Program-made: the position numbers and the translations under genes
The notes under the pieces: generated by a model
Databases searched by the model: none
Seen by the model: only the letters and a program-made list of their open reading frames with translations
Told to the model about the DNA's origin: nothing
Shown here: piece by piece, positions 11,623 to 24,684 of the stretch
Numbering within the stretch: the stretch's first letter is position 1
Layout: the number at the start of each line of letters is the position of its first letter
Source: Moniliella sp. 'wahieum'
Lineage: Eukaryota; Basidiomycota; Moniliellomycetes; Moniliellales; Moniliellaceae
Assembly: GCA_003971905.1 (NCBI GenBank)
Contig: RSEE01000051.1
Coordinates: forward strand, 372,001 to 436,000
Length of the DNA stretch: 64,000 nucleotides
Direction of reading: 5' to 3'

Positions 11623-14600
11623 ATGCCGAGTGCTCCCAGCGGTATAAGTGGCGATCGCTTGTCGCCTGCCACCCCCTCCCCGCTGTCCTGTCGGAAGCCG
11701 AGGGAAACGCAGCTGTGATTCTCGACCGTGTATGTCCTGTGCCGCTCTCTCATTCTCCTCCCTGCGCTTGCCGATAGGCACCACTCGCTGACGTCTTCCA
11801 TTCTTCCCCACAGGCCGCGCTTGCCAAAGCACTCGAGACCGAACAGGGGGACATCTTTGTTCTCCAGTGGCTCTCCACCCTCGAACGCACGCTCTCGACA
11901 TCTTCTCGAGTACGTGCCACACCCTCTTTCCGCGTGTTCCCTACTGACACTTGGCCTTGCACCCACCAGGAGTTTGTTGAGAAGCACCAGGCCGACTTGG
12001 AAAAAGTGCTTCTCTCCCTGTCTCTCCCCTCGTCGGTGCAGCCGCCGCGGCAAACCTTCAAGGGATCTGCTCCGGTCACGGGCATTGCCAATGCCGTCTT
12101 TGAAGTAACTGCCCTCGATGCTCCCAAACCAGGCCGGCCTGAGCGCCATCTGCTTGCACGCAACTTTATCCTTCTGTTTGGCGCTGGAGAGTCCCGGTCG
12201 CTCTTTGACATCATGGCAGCTCTCCTCCGTGCCGCGTCGGAGGACCCTTCCAAATTTGTCTCTGGTCCAAACCAGGGGTCGGTATACAAGGGCGCGTTCG
12301 AAAAGATGGGTCGTGCTGCCGCCTTCTACATTCTCGGAGAGCTCTTCCTTGCCCTGGGTCACAATGTGATGAGCTTATTCAATGAGATTGTCTCGGTGGC
12401 TCAAGCTGTCGCCAAGCACACTGCCCACCCCACCATCCTGCGGTACCAAGCCCTCCTCTGTCTTCACAAACTCTTGCTCAAAACTGCGAGCAACATTGGT
12501 GATGCGCTGGGCAAGGAACTGCTGCGCCACACCCGCCAAGGACTTTCCGACAAGGCAGGCCCGGTTGTTCGGGCCAATGCCGACTGTCTGACAGTCGTTG
12601 TGCGCAACACGAATCTCTTCAACTCTCGCAACGAAATCGAAACGGTTCTCACCGCCGCCCTCAAAGCATTGGAAACAGCTGATTACCCAACCAAACGATC
12701 TTTGGTTCAACTATCAGCGTCTCTGTTGGCCCGCACACAGCAAGAAGTCGTACCGGTTGCTGCACCCAAGAAGGTCAAGAAGAAGAAGGAAGGCAGCGGC
12801 GGTGCCTCCTCGGATACTGAAGACCTGGGTATCAGTGGAACGGGCGGTGCGTCCAATGATGGCCAATTCCGCAAGGTTATGGACCCTACTGCCATGCTGG
12901 AGCAAGTTGCAGGGGCCTTTTGGAGACCCACCTCCACTCGGGCGCTTCAGTGTTCCCTGCTGGATGTGTATGCCGCCTTGTTTACCGAGCTCGGCACTGA
13001 ATGGGTCAACGTCAACTACGAGCTGATCCTCGAGCATCTTCTGGAAGCGCTCCCTGCTCCGCTCAAGCTACCGCATCACGATCAGCAGGACGCGCAGTTT
13101 GTGCGGAGAGGAGTGGGCATTGTTCTGCGTCAATTGGTGGGCGAGCGGATGCTTGGGGAGCAAGGCCAAGTTGCTGCCATTACGACCATCTCCAACAAAT
13201 ATCTCACCAAGTACCCAGCGCTCACGCCTTCGGCGCGGGCACCAGATGAGTTGACGCTGGTGATGGGGCTGGAGGAGGTGGCCGGTCTGCTGGAGCAATT
13301 GGGGAATGCGTCAAGTCAAGTGTACGAAGTGCTTTACGACCCCGTCTTGCGCAACCTCAACCACCCATCCAATGCTGTGCAGGTGGCTGCCTCACGGGTA
13401 CTCCAGATCTACTGCGACGTGGCCCCGGGGTACCTCAAGCGGACGATCGAGCTCTGCACTGCAGGACAACCTCTCGCGCGACATCCACAACCTCATTGCC
13501 CACGCGCAGAATTCGCACTCGGTGCAAGTCATTGAACTCTCTCGCCGTGCTACAGGGCGTGCTCGCTCTTTGGCCGCGCTCGTCTCGCTCATCCCCAAGC
13601 GGCCGCTGTACATTGACGGTTCCAGGTTTCGGGCGAGTTGATTGCGATCGCGATCGATCGGCTCAAGCAGGCCGGCAATCACGACCTTCATGTATCGGCT
13701 GTCGAGATCCAGGTGGCCTGGTCATGCTGACAGGTCTGATGCGCTGGGACCGCAGTATGTCAGTGGGCACCTGGGCACGCTGCTGAGCCTATGGAAGAAC
13801 GCACTGCCCCAAACCACAACGCGTACCTTGCCTGCCGGGACTACCGCGGGGGGGAGTGCTGGTGCTCGATCCGAGGCCGAATGGGCTTTCCTATTGCACG
13901 TCAGAGTGCGCTCTGACGTGCATCTTGGCCTTTGTTTTGCACAACGGTCCGCTACTTACCTCCTCGGCTCGTTCGGATGTGCCTCGGAAAATTGTCCTCT
14001 TCTCAACAATATGCTCCAGTTCCTCGATGCTTTCCATGCCACCCATCCACACCTCATCAGTGAAGACTCAGGTGGTGCTTCAAGGGCAACAGAACACCAC
14101 CACCATCTACTCGACCGAGCCTTCTTTTCCCGTCGCCGTCTGTTTCAAATCTTTGCGTGCCTCACCGACGTTGGTCCGGCAGCTAGCGCCGCGCTTGAAG
14201 GGGTGGAGGTGGACTTGCTGATGCAGTGTGTCTCCGATCTGGCAGAGCCGAACAAGTACGTGGGGTCATCGGCCTTAGCTGCCATTGCGGCTGGTGCAGG
14301 CAACTTTACCTCAATCTGGGACGTTCACGATGGTTATGCCTTTGGCCTGACGAGTCTGGTGGACAGCTATGGCAACCTTGACTTTACTGGTCTGGCGCGA
14401 CTCTTTCCGTCAGGCAGCCCTGTGGCAGGTGAAGGGGAAAACATCTCAGTTGCAGGGTACAGCGGAGCAGGTCCCGAGCCTTCTAGTGGGCAGACGCGAC
14501 TGAATCGTACCTTGCTCGAGGACGAACTGGACCAGCTGCAATCAACCCATCTTCACGCCTATGAGAACGACCTTGCACATCTTGCGCTTTTCCCCCCTGT

Positions 14601-17600
14601 CCCTCACTTGCCTCGGGACAGTACTAGCGGCACCCAAAATACGGCTTCGCAGGCCATCCAGAGCTATGCGGCACTCAATGTTAGTGGTCTCTACTCTGCT
14701 ACTCCCGTCCCTGCCTTGACAGCCGTGGTGGACCTCGCCGTCGTCCTTTTTGCCCGATCTTTGCCACCCAGAGCGCCAGCGTGCAACAAATGGCGATCGA
14801 ACGGCTTCTGAGCCACGTTCTGTCCGTCAAGCTGGACAAGAACCCGGGCCGTAGGTTGGCCGTACGTCTCAATGCTCTCGCTGCAGTGGGGGGAGCACTT
14901 CGCTCTATCGTTTCCTCCAGGGGGACGACCAGCTGCCAGCTTGCGGGCCGATCCACTCATGTCTCTTCTCCGCGACCTGCTTCGTACTTGCCTCTTGACT
15001 CCCGAGCGGCCATTGCAAAAAGTCACGGCGAGGCGTATGGGCGGTTGGCCGTCGCTGTTGGTGGCTTGGCTCACTTTAGTCCTCAAGTGCAGTTTCTGGT
15101 GGACCAAGTGATTAGCAATCGGGACCCGGCGGTGCGGGCAGGGTGTGCATTGGCCTTTGGACAGATTTATTCCGGCTTGGGCGCCTTGAATGCAAACCCG
15201 GTGATGAAGACGGTGGTGAACATGCTGATGAGCTTGGCAGCCGACCCACACCCTGTCGTGCATTACCATGCTCTTACGTCCCTCCGCATGGTGATCGAGA
15301 ACGCCAGCTTGAGCTACACTCCGTATGTGGCTTCGACACTGGGCATGCTTGCGCGGCTGTACATGCAGGACACGCATGAGGCCGAAGGCGGAAGTGTGGG
15401 AAGCGTCAATTTGCGCGGCAACTACCCGCTCAAGAGGCCATGGTGCAAATCATCAACACGCTCGTCGGGACCTTAGGGCCCGAGTTGGCAGACAGCCCTC
15501 GGATTCGCGAATTGGTCTTAATTCTTTTGCATGAGTTGGCGGCCGACCCACAGGGAGAGCGGCACACTGACGCTTCGACCGCGGTCGAGGTAACGCGTGC
15601 GTACGCTCACTTTAATCTGTTTGCCCCGGCCTTCATTGATCAGGCGGATTGGATCCGGGTGCTACGGACACACCTTACGGCGCTTAGTGCGCCCCGGGCG
15701 CTCAAGGTTGCGGCTATGACGGCTCTGTATCAACTGGTGCAGAAGGATGCTCTTGTGGTGTCCAAGTCGGTGGAGACCGGTTGGCCGAAGACTTTTTCTC
15801 CCAGTTAGACTTTGATCCTGGCTTGGACGGAGTGCGAGAGGTGACGCGCAATTGGTTGCGGCAGACGGCTCCGGTCAATCCGCGTGCATGGGTTGATCTG
15901 TGCCAGCGCATCATCTCGGGCGCCCAAGTCGGCTACGGAACCTGTTTGGCGAGCGGGAAGCCCAAGGCATCCGAGTTGGCCGCCGTCGAGCTACAAGATG
16001 ATGAAGTAGCCAGTCTGGGAATCGAGTCTTCCACCTCGTTTGATACGCAGAACTGCCGCTGGCGGACCAAGTTGTTTGCCCTCGAGTGTGTGCACGATGT
16101 GTTTTCTGTTCTCCGTTCGACTGGCCGTCTCGAACACTTTGCTACCCCTCCCCGTCTAGCCAGCACGGCGCGGCCACCGTGCGTAGCAGTTCTTACTCTC
16201 GAGCCGGATCGGGGACCTGATCAAGATGGCGTTCAGTGCTTCGACCGACGGCAACACGGGCATTCGTCTGGCCGGTCTCATTGTCTTGAGCGACGTGATT
16301 GACAATTTCAAGGACACGCCCGATCCCGACTTTGACGAGTCGTTTGCGACTCCCGGCGAGGAGGGGAATGATAAGATGGTCATCTTGGAGCAACATCAAG
16401 CGCCTATTTCCGCTGCTCTTATGCCGGCATTTGCCGCGCCCCTGGCGCAGCGGCGCCATCACCTTCACCTGAGGTGGTTGCTTCGGCCATCCAGGTGTGC
16501 TACGTACGTGGGCTCGGGCATCGTGCGCGAGGTAGGACAGATGGGACGGATTCTCAAGCAGCTGGTTGCTTCGTTGCACGATGTATCGGATTCGAATAAG
16601 GATTCGAGCGAAGAGGCGGAGACGATGGATCAGGGTGCATGGCAGCTTCCCAGCCCGTCAAGGCCACCGCGTTTGCCCCTAACGCTCATGCCATGTTGAA
16701 GATTGCCGTGCTGAAAGCGTGGGCCCAGCTCTACCTCGCCAGCCAACGGCAAGTCTATTTGGCTCAATTGTGCGCCCCCAGCTGGAACCCGTTTTGGTTC
16801 CCCATTGGGTCGCTGTCTTGACTGAGTATGCCCATTTGCGCAACACGAGCGAGGACGAGTTGGCGTGGGAGCAGCCGTTGCAGGTCAAGCCGGTCGGATC
16901 AGGGAGCAAGTCGCCGGTCAAACAAGATACCTTGGACCGGGTCGTAATGCAGCCTTTGTACCAAGGCGCGTGGGCCGTACTACTTGAAGCGATGGCGTGC
17001 TTGATGCATTCCGACACGGATCGCATGGTGCTGGACAAGGTCTTCCTCGACCAGAAGAACAAGGACAAGGCGACCATTTTTTCTGGCCCCTGTATGGATT
17101 GGCATTTGAAGTGCTCGCTGCACCGCAGACGGGGCAGGATGTGGTACGGGAGGCCAAGGAGAAACAAGTGGCGCTCCATATGTTGCAACAGCTTACCCTC
17201 CACCACCGTTGGTCGGGAGCTTCGTTGACCGGCGATGCACGGGTGCTGCAAGAGCTCGTTCAGCTTATTCTCCGTATGGCTGCAACCGAGACTAGTGTGA
17301 CAGTACAGAATTTGGTGCTGGAGTTGCTGGCTTGTGCTTGGGTTTGTTTGGCCCGCCGCCTGGAGCTGGGGCTGAGGGATCGGACGCTGTGTCGGAAGCC
17401 AATAAGGATATGGTTACGGATGCTGCCTTGCGCGCTTCCATCCTGGCGATCCAGAACGCTCGCACTCGGTTTGGAGCTGGGCCAGTCGACGAACAAGCTA
17501 CCTTGATCAACCGTGCGTACCGAGTGGCGCTGCGATTGTGCGCCTCACGTCCAACTTGGCCGACAAGGCCAACTTGCTCGCCCTTCTGCTTCATCTCTAC

Positions 17601-18698
17601 TCGGAGCAACTGAGAGACGAAACAACCGTGACGGATACCATCCCCTCTACCTTACCTTCACTCAAGCTAATCTGCGAGGCGATCCCTTCGTCGCTCGACA
17701 TTGGTTCTGGACCACGGGAGACGATTCAACTAGCCTTGCATGGGTTTACCTCGCAGTGCGTGACGACACTTAGTGCGATGCGCTCTCGCCAGCCCGTCGT
17801 GACCACCTTGTTGGTTCGTGGCAACTTTTTGGCCATGACTGCTTCTAACTTCGACCGATCCTTCTTGGTCGTTGGGCCGGACGGTACTGTGAAGAATTTT
17901 GGTACGAGCTATTTTACCGCTTTGTCGCCGCACCTGCCACTGGGACCCTGCCACCTTCCGCAACAGACGAAGACGCTCGGCGCACCAAATGGCCTTGGCT
18001 GGACGATCGTGTATCTTGTCCTTGGTCAAAGCTACCTCTGCCGGTCCACCAGCTCCACGGCGGTGCGGTACTGCGTAAGCCACCTGTTAGCTGCTATGTC
18101 GGCCACATTGCTTCTCAGCCCCTGCCTTGGCTCGCTTCCGCCTCGCTGCTCGCTCGGACGCGACGGCCGAGGTGGAAAAAACGTTGGTGGTGGTAGGAGA
18201 AGAAATACAGATGCTCACTGTCCCGCTGGACGCTTGGCCCTCCGACACGCGTACGTATCCTACCCTACCCTATCCTCCTACCGTATCCTATCCTACGCCC
18301 TCGGTCGTACCCTCCGATCCAGGTGCAGTGCTATTGGTATTGGTTCATTGGTTCTAACGTGACGTGACTTTACGACTTACTCTTCAGACGAAGCGCTGTT
18401 GGCCAGCCTGGTACCGGCCTTACTGGCTCTGCTGGATGCAGACAGCCACACTACTTCCCCCGGTACGAGTGCAGGTTACCGTCTAGCCAGTCGGCACCTC
18501 GTTGCGCTGGTCAAGGCGCATCCGGCCGGGTTCAAAGCGGTGGCCGATCAGTTGGGTACCGAGCAGCGCACTCAATTGCAGTCGGCGTTGCGGGACGCGT
18601 TGGGTGCGGCGGCAGCTGGGCCGACGACACAGCAAACGGGTCAAGTGCCACCGCCGCGCCGAGGCGGAGGGATCTCCCTCCGTTCGTTTGGTAGGTGA
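11623..18698 (+). CDS. LAA1: Large HEAT-repeat AP-1 accessory protein (Laa1/HEATR5 family)
   Basis: Laa1/HEATR5 proteins are about 2000-residue HEAT solenoids that help AP-1 clathrin adaptors at the trans-Golgi and endosomes. Three small 5' exons fit well: 11623-11641, 11698-11729 and 11814-11909, with GTATAAGT, GTATGT and GTACGT donors, joining MPSAPSAEGNAAVILDR to ALAKALETEQGDIFVLQWLS. A long exon starts at 11970. Family landmarks are RGAGCALA-like sequence (RAGCALAFGQIYSGLG near 15140), SLAADPHPVVHYHAL and SYTPYVASTLGMLARLYM near 15230-15370. The C-terminus reads GGGISLRSFGR, like the xIxLKSFG ending of fungal Laa1. A last intron (18251-18387) carries a TATCCTACC microsatellite. Many one-base frame changes occur, so only the overall span is firm. 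About 2200 residues are expected, a normal size for the family. Confidence 0.92.
18251..18387 (+). other. LAA1: Last LAA1 intron with a TATCCTACC microsatellite
   Basis: GTACGTATCC donor and TCTTCAG acceptor, 137 nt, the longest clear intron in the window. Its first 50 nt are a degenerate repeat of TATCCTACCC units. Confidence 0.8.
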
Positions 18699-19354
18699 GG
18701 TGAGGCCGAGGGCGAGAGGGCGAAGAAATGGGGTAGAAAGAAGCTCGTACTCCCCCCACGACACTGCGCAGACTGCCAAAGCAACGGAGGGGCCTTGGTC
18801 GTCGTCCCTTGAAAACTCTATCCTTGCAACTAGAATATCAGAATGCCGTAGTGCTGGCTACGAATAAGCTAAGCTAGGTCGATGTCCTACTTGGAAAATT
18901 GTGCAAAGCCAGGGTAGATAGTTCCCAGCCTACCTCCTCCGCTTGCGTAAGAGAGAAGGGCAGGGTGCCCCTTTCCACATCGAACACAAGTGGAATAGAG
19001 CGGCCGACGGGGGGATACAAAGCAAAGCAAGCGAAAAAAGAAGGACAGAAATAAAGAGCACAGACAAAAGAACAGAAAGAAACGGTACCGAGGGGTGGGC
19101 AGGACAGAAAGAGAGACGAGCGCGACCAAGGGGGGGGGGGGGGGGACCTCAATAACAGGAACCGAAGTGGGAAAGGAAAAAAAGGAGAATCTCGGATTTA
19201 CACACTGTCACCCAGCACAATTCACTGAGGTGAAGAGGCAGGCGCGGTGGGTGGAGGGGGGGGGGACACAAAGAAGAGCAGGTCGGTCCCAAAACCAACA
19301 ACCAACAACCAAAACCACAGATGGTTTTACTCGGCGTGGGGCGCAGCGCTGCTC
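18699..19354. other. Intergenic region between convergent LAA1 and SLM1 ends
   Basis: No gene seen. Purine-rich on the plus strand, with a run of 16 G (19130-19145) and a second run of 10 G (19256-19265), then a CAACCAACAACC repeat near 19290-19318. Confidence 0.65.
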
Positions 19355-21013
19355 TCAGCGTGAGGCCTGTTCCGCCTTCTTCTCCAAAGCGTACCCATTG
19401 TGACCAATTTGGACGCCCGAGCCCTCGGGTGCACCCGAGTATTCCGGCACCGTCTCGGCAGGAGCAGGGGGTACCAGTCTGAGCAGACTCGTAAGCGTGC
19501 TCCTCTTTCCTCCCTTCTTCTTCCCCTGCTTCGGGATCCTCCTCCTTCTTCTTCCTCTTCCTCGATCTCCTCCTCGATCGAAGACCCTTCGTCCTCCTCT
19601 TCCTCTTCCTCCTCGTCTCGGAACGGTATCCGACGGCACGCACCGCGGCGGGCACAGGGCCCGATCGGTCCATCTGCTCCGACGTAGTGAGATACACCTT
19701 GGACAACTGTTTAATGTCGTTCCACCACTCCATCATCTCGTTATGGCTACGAGCGCGGAAGGTGTAGGCCTGTTCACCACGGAGACTCGCCAACGCATTG
19801 TCCGACTTGGCCGCGGTAATGTGGAATTTGTGGCTCTTGGATGCCATGTCGAAGGCGCACCGAGCGTGCACTCGGGCAGGAAGAGCGACAGGACAGGGTG
19901 GGGTGACGGTGCGGGTCGGACGAAGGGTGTTCGTGGAGGTAGCCAGCAGGCGTGAGAACATAGAATGATTCCTTGTACGTCTTGGTGAAGCGCTTCTTGC
20001 GCTCGAGAATGCCATGGTGGACCGGGATGACCGACGGGTCGTCCTTGCCCGGGTAATCGATGGTTTCCGGGTTGCGCAACGGCGTGTCCGGGTCCAGTAG
20101 GTGGTCCGACCGCGCAGCAAATGCAATCCATTCCGCGTTGGGCTGGAGACCGCGCATTGCACGCCGAGCGCGACAGCCACGTGTCCTGCACCTGCGCCGA
20201 CATGCGACCTGACCATTCGTCAAACGTCTGCCAAGCCGACTGGATCGAGCGCACAATCCTCCTCAAAGTGCGCCGAGTTCTGCTGCATAATGATGATGGA
20301 CTTTTGCAGTGCGTTCTCCTCGTTCACCTGGCGCTGCAGTTGGCGGAACACAGTGGCATTCTGCGCCCACGGATCCTCGCGCGCCGTCACGCTCATGGGG
20401 GCATTCTTGAGGAGCGTAATTGACTTGGCCAAGTCCGTAATGAGCTTGGTTGACATTTCACGTTCCTTGGCCACACTGTTGGCCAGCTTGCCCGTGTCTT
20501 GTTGGACGTTGCGAATGGGCCTTGATCTCGGTCCGCAACTTCTGCAAGTGCTGGACAATGGATCCCTCAACGGTCTTTCCCAATTGGCGTGGTGATCAGC
20601 AATGACACGTGTCTTGTCGCGGATGGCATAGTACACATCTTGGATTCCATCCTCGCCCAGGAACTGGTTGCCCTCCCGGAACGGCACTTGGATGACACCG
20701 CCCAGCTTGGTCAGCTCGCGAGCAGTGTTGTACTCAATGTCGGCGATGCCCTCAAAGTAGGCAATGAGCTGCTTGGTGATGTTCTTCCAACCTGCAGCGG
20801 GTCAGCGGGGAAGGGGTTAGCCAGTGAGCACGGATAGGATTGAAACGGCGCAGGGAGGGAACGCACCATTGAAGCGTTCGATCAAAATGTCGACGGACGC
20901 AGCTCGTTGGGGCCGGTGTTCTTCTTGATCAGCGACGCATTGCGGGAGGCAATGGTGCTCTTGCGGGAGACGGTAGTGGAGCGGGAGATGGACTGGGCGT
21001 CGTACTGCGACAT
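19355..21013 (-). CDS. SLM1: PH-domain phosphoinositide-binding TORC2 effector (Slm1/Slm2-like)
   Basis: Slm proteins bind PI(4,5)P2 at the plasma membrane and act with TORC2 in actin, sphingolipid and stress control. The ATG at 21013 opens MSQYDAQSISRST. An 85-nt intron (20792-20876) joins DILIERFNG to WKNITKQLIAYFEGIADIEY. An F-BAR-like helical region follows (NSVAKEREMSTKLITDLAKS, QRQVNEENALQKSIIIMQQN). The PH domain runs from about HHGILERKKRFTKTYKESFY through GEQAYTFRARSHNEMMEWW, with the conserved Trp of its last helix. The tail is very acidic (Glu/Asp/Ser runs, about 19500-19630) and ends KKAEQASR. Two or three one-base frame changes are needed. I see no clear calcineurin-docking PxIxIT like that of yeast Slm1, but the acidic region could hide one. 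Confidence 0.9.
20792..20876 (-). other. SLM1: SLM1 intron 1
   Basis: GTGCGT donor, GCTGCAG acceptor with CTCAC/CTGAC words upstream; splicing keeps the F-BAR-like reading frame (ERFN-G-WKN). Confidence 0.85.
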
Positions 21014-22841
21014 GGCCGGCAAATACCAGAGGAAGTGGTGGGGGGGAGACAAGAAGCAGGGCCAGGGGCGCTGGCTTGACTTTGGTTGCGCTGAGCGTTT
21101 GGGCGTTTGGGCATTTGGCCTGTGCGATTTTGATCAGCACTGCAAAGCCGATCCGGCGGCCTGCCGCACAGCGCCTGTGTGCCGAGCCCCGCACGCTACG
21201 AGTGTCCAGGCGTGCCGTTTAACCTTGGGGGGGCGGCAGGGGGCCAGTGCGGGGATGCGGTCCGCGGAGGCCCAGCGAGGCTGTCGCACGCTGTCGCAGC
21301 TGCGCCCGGGCTGGTGATGTCATCGCACAGCCTTCGCGGGGGCGCAGCCACTGGCGCTGTGCCCGTTGCAGCGCATCCCTCGCCCATGACGTCGTATCTG
21401 CACGGCCGTTCCGTGCGGCTGCGTTGGTATGACGCATCGGAGGCCGCCTGTCCGCCTCAGACCTCAGATCGACCATCTGTTCACGATAGTCGATAGACCA
21501 GCGACGACTGCTGGTATAACATGTGCCCGCACCCATCACCTTCAGCGACAAGTCACTAGCGTCACCGATTCGCCTGTCATCATGTCATCGTCCCCCCTGC
21601 ACCACGCCTGCCCCTTCCCTTGCCAATTGTTGTGCCCCCACGGCTCGGATCGTCGAAAACCGACTGATGATCTCGATGATCGATCGCCGTCAGGCAGGCC
21701 AGGCATTCTCTCATCGCCATCGGCATCGTCGATCATCGGATCACACCTAGGCTCCAAAACATAACTTAGCGTACCAACGGGTTTACCAAAAAAAAGGTCA
21801 ACTGCTGTTGGTCACAAGCAACGTAAGGCCTAAGGGATGGATTATCGATCCAGCCGCGCCCGAGACACGATGAGAAGACATGCCTTATTTTTGACAGCAA
21901 TTGCTTTACGGAAAGGTACCCATGCAAAAGGGGGACATGGGAACATCCGTGTCCATTGCACCTTCAAGAGCGCCATATATATCCCCATGCACCACCTCAG
22001 GACGAAAGATCTTCCTTCCTACGGCCAAAGGGGATCATAAGAGTTTCTTGCGTTTGCAACAGTGTGAAAGGGAAGAAGGTAGCTAGCGGTGTTGTCGATA
22101 AGTAATGGATCTGGTATTGAGGGAGCTATATGGAGAGGTATAGACCCGTGGACTGTGGGAGGTTCAGAAGCCGGAGGAGAGGCTCGTAGAAGAAGAGTCC
22201 GGGAAGCGCCAACCCGATCCATGGTATATGTGTGACGAATAGGCCAATGGACTCTGACCACTAGTGGTCAAAACATAGCTGGGTTCCATGGTGTGCTATG
22301 TTGAGTCCCACAAGCGAATGCAAATGTATTAAGGAATGGACATATTAAGAAGCACTTTGCTATACTCTCACCAGGCGTTTGCCGGCAGCTGGCGCCCATG
22401 GAATCCGAAAAAACCAATGGTGTCTGTAACAGATGAGTATCCTCGGCCCCCTCTAGTCCGTTTCCAAAGTCTGGTGTATCGCGAGTAGATATGCGGAAGA
22501 GCCTGTGCTGGCCGTGGGCATGTGAGCAAGGTGATCCCCATCCCAGTTGGGCTGCCGCGATGAATGCGAATACTGCATCGAAAGAACAGCGCTGAGGAGT
22601 GAACAATTGAAACGAGTTGGGGCCCGCCGTCTTCGGGGCACTGGGGCAGAGGAGCAGGCAGGGCAGCGTGTTCCAGCACCTTCCGAACACCTGCCACGCC
22701 ACCTCCGACATGCAACATTCAATCTTCAATCTGCAACCTTCACGCCCTCCCCGCGCAGAGGCACACGGCAGGTGCTGAGGGACCCAGCATGCATCCGTCC
22801 TGCCTTCTCGCCCGACCGACACCCAGCCAGCCACCACCACC
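21014..22841. other. Divergent intergenic region, SLM1 to the RRM gene
   Basis: About 1.8 kb holding both promoters. Open frames here are short and mutually inconsistent. Contains GATGATC/CGATCATC words (21665-21740) and a TATA-like ATATATATCC (21970-21986). No gene recognised. Confidence 0.55.
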
Positions 22842-23972
22842 ATGTCCGCCTCTGACGCTGCTGCCACGCCCACCCCCCCCGCCAACGCCGACCGCTCCCC
22901 CGCCGAAGTGGAGGAACTGGCCACGGTACGTGATGCATGGTTCCCGTGCCTGCCCCCCCAGAATACGCCTGCTGCAGCTCTGACATCTCTGACACCTGCC
23001 CGTTGCACAGAAAGTCTTTGTCCGCCCGCTCGCCGCTTCCTTGACTGATGACGACATCAAGGCCCTCTTCCCCGACCAGACCGTGTATGTCCTTTTTGTT
23101 TCAGCCCTCAGGGCCTTGCATTTGCCCCCCCTCCCCCCTCTGAGCACCAGAGTACTGACTTCAATCTCCAGGACTGAGGTACACGTCATGCGCCGGGGCT
23201 CACGCCACCTTGGCTATGGCTTTGTCACCTTCGCTACGGAAGCCGATGCAGCGCGCGCGGTGGAGAAGTGGGCCCAGGATCCTTCCGGAGACGTGCGAGT
23301 GGAACGGCTGAAGCATACTGCGACCGAATCGGCTGCCTCGCGCAAAGCCCGCCCTGCACGTCAGCCCAAGAAAGTCAAAGCCAAGGCGACCCCGACCAAC
23401 GAGGCGAACGAGGCGAACGAGTCGGATGAGCCGAACGAATCGAAAGAACCCAAGGAGTCCAAGCAACCCAAGCAATCCAAGAAGACCAAGAAGGCAAAGA
23501 TCTCCAAAGCTGCTAAGGAGCCCAAGGCGACCGAGGCCGCTACCCCCCCGGCCCCGGCTTCCCCGTCTGAGACACTTGTCTTTGTGGCCAATTTGGACTG
23601 GGCAGTGGAGCCCAAGGAGCTGCAAGAGTTTTTCGAACAGGACCCGGAGCTCAAGGTGGAACAAGTGACGATTGCTAGTCGGACGGTACGGGTGCTCTCT
23701 GCGCCCGAATCTGAGGCACCGAACGGGTCTGAAGGGGAGGGAAAGAAGAAGCGCGTGCCGGTCCAGCGGAGCCGTGGCTACGCCTTTGTCCGTTTTGCTT
23801 CGCACGCTCAGCAGACCAAGGCGATTGAGCTGTTCGACGGCAAGGAGCTCCGTGGCCGCCCGGTGGTCCTGAAGGTGGCCTGGACAAGGAACGCCCCAAG
23901 GCTACCAAGCTGGCTAAACAGCCGAAGGTGACGGCAGAGCCGACGGAGGCAGAGGTCCCTGAGACGGCCTAA
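22842..23972 (+). CDS. RNA-binding protein with two RRM domains
   Basis: Exons are 22842-22925, 23011-23084 and 23172-23972, with GTACGT and GTATGT donors and CACAG and TCCAG acceptors. RRM1 starts KVFVRPLAASLTDDDIKALF, and after the second intron its RNP1 is HLGYGFVTFATE. A linker of about 70 residues is rich in Lys, Glu, Asn, Ser and Pro, in short repeats (EANEANESDEPNES and similar). RRM2 has RNP2 LVFVANLDWAV and RNP1 RGYAFVRFAS. One base seems missing near 23880 (VAWDKERPK expected); after it the frame runs to the TAA at 23970-23972 with the tail EAEVPETA. The layout recalls small nuclear or nucleolar RRM proteins such as fission yeast Rnp24, but I cannot name an orthologue. Confidence 0.85.
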
Positions 23973-24684
23973 TACTTAATTGGCATGTTTGTTTGTTTGC
24001 GTCTCCCTTTCCTGACAGGTCAGACTGCAAGGCAAACGCACGCATCCTTGGTTTGTGTCCGCCATGAATTCGAGTGTCTTCCTACACTGGTCCTGCCCTA
24101 CGAATCTTGTGGCTGCAGCAGCTTGGGCAGAATAGGTGGGGGGGATGGACGAAAGCAACGCCAAGTGGGGGGGGTGATAGCTCGGACCTGCATACGGCCA
24201 AGAGGCACCAGCGATGCTTGACAGCTCCGCACACCTACAATGGAAGCGCTTTCACACTGGGTGTGGCCACGCGGTGGTCGAGGAGTTCAGTGGGGGTGCT
24301 GTGCTCTAAGGGGGGGAGTACGGGTGCAGTCGCTTCCAGCCGCACCCTGGCGGAGGACAGCAACACTCGGCTGGTGCCGTGGCGCTGACATAACCACAGG
24401 TCTCCTGCAGGCGACGGACACTGCCGCGGGGGGGCTGCCCGGGAGGCAAGCGCTGTGGGGTGCTAGGGTTGTCTATGTTCTGACGAGGATTAAAATACCT
24501 CTGCTGTGCGTGGCGGGAGGCGATGTGTTCTTGCGTCTAAGCCGAAGCCGCCTGGGTGCTCTTTCCTCGTGCTCCTGGCGGTCTGCCGCTGCTCCTGCGT
24601 CCCCGCCGCACCCACTGCCCGCTGCCCACTGCCCCCGCTGCCCCCACCCGCGTACCCGCCACCCGCGTGCCCCGTGCCTTTGCC
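23973..24684. other. Intergenic region upstream of the homeodomain gene
   Basis: About 700 bp, with short G runs on the plus strand and a C-rich stretch just before the homeodomain start. No gene recognised. Confidence 0.5.

Noticed and set aside
21219-22261. Short frames in the SLM1 upstream region
   Set aside because: They overlap on both strands without a consistent coding pattern; treated as promoter DNA.
23200-23805. 201-codon minus-strand frame rich in Leu and Gly
   Set aside because: It is antisense to the RRM gene; the Leu/Gly runs mirror the Lys/Glu linker codons.
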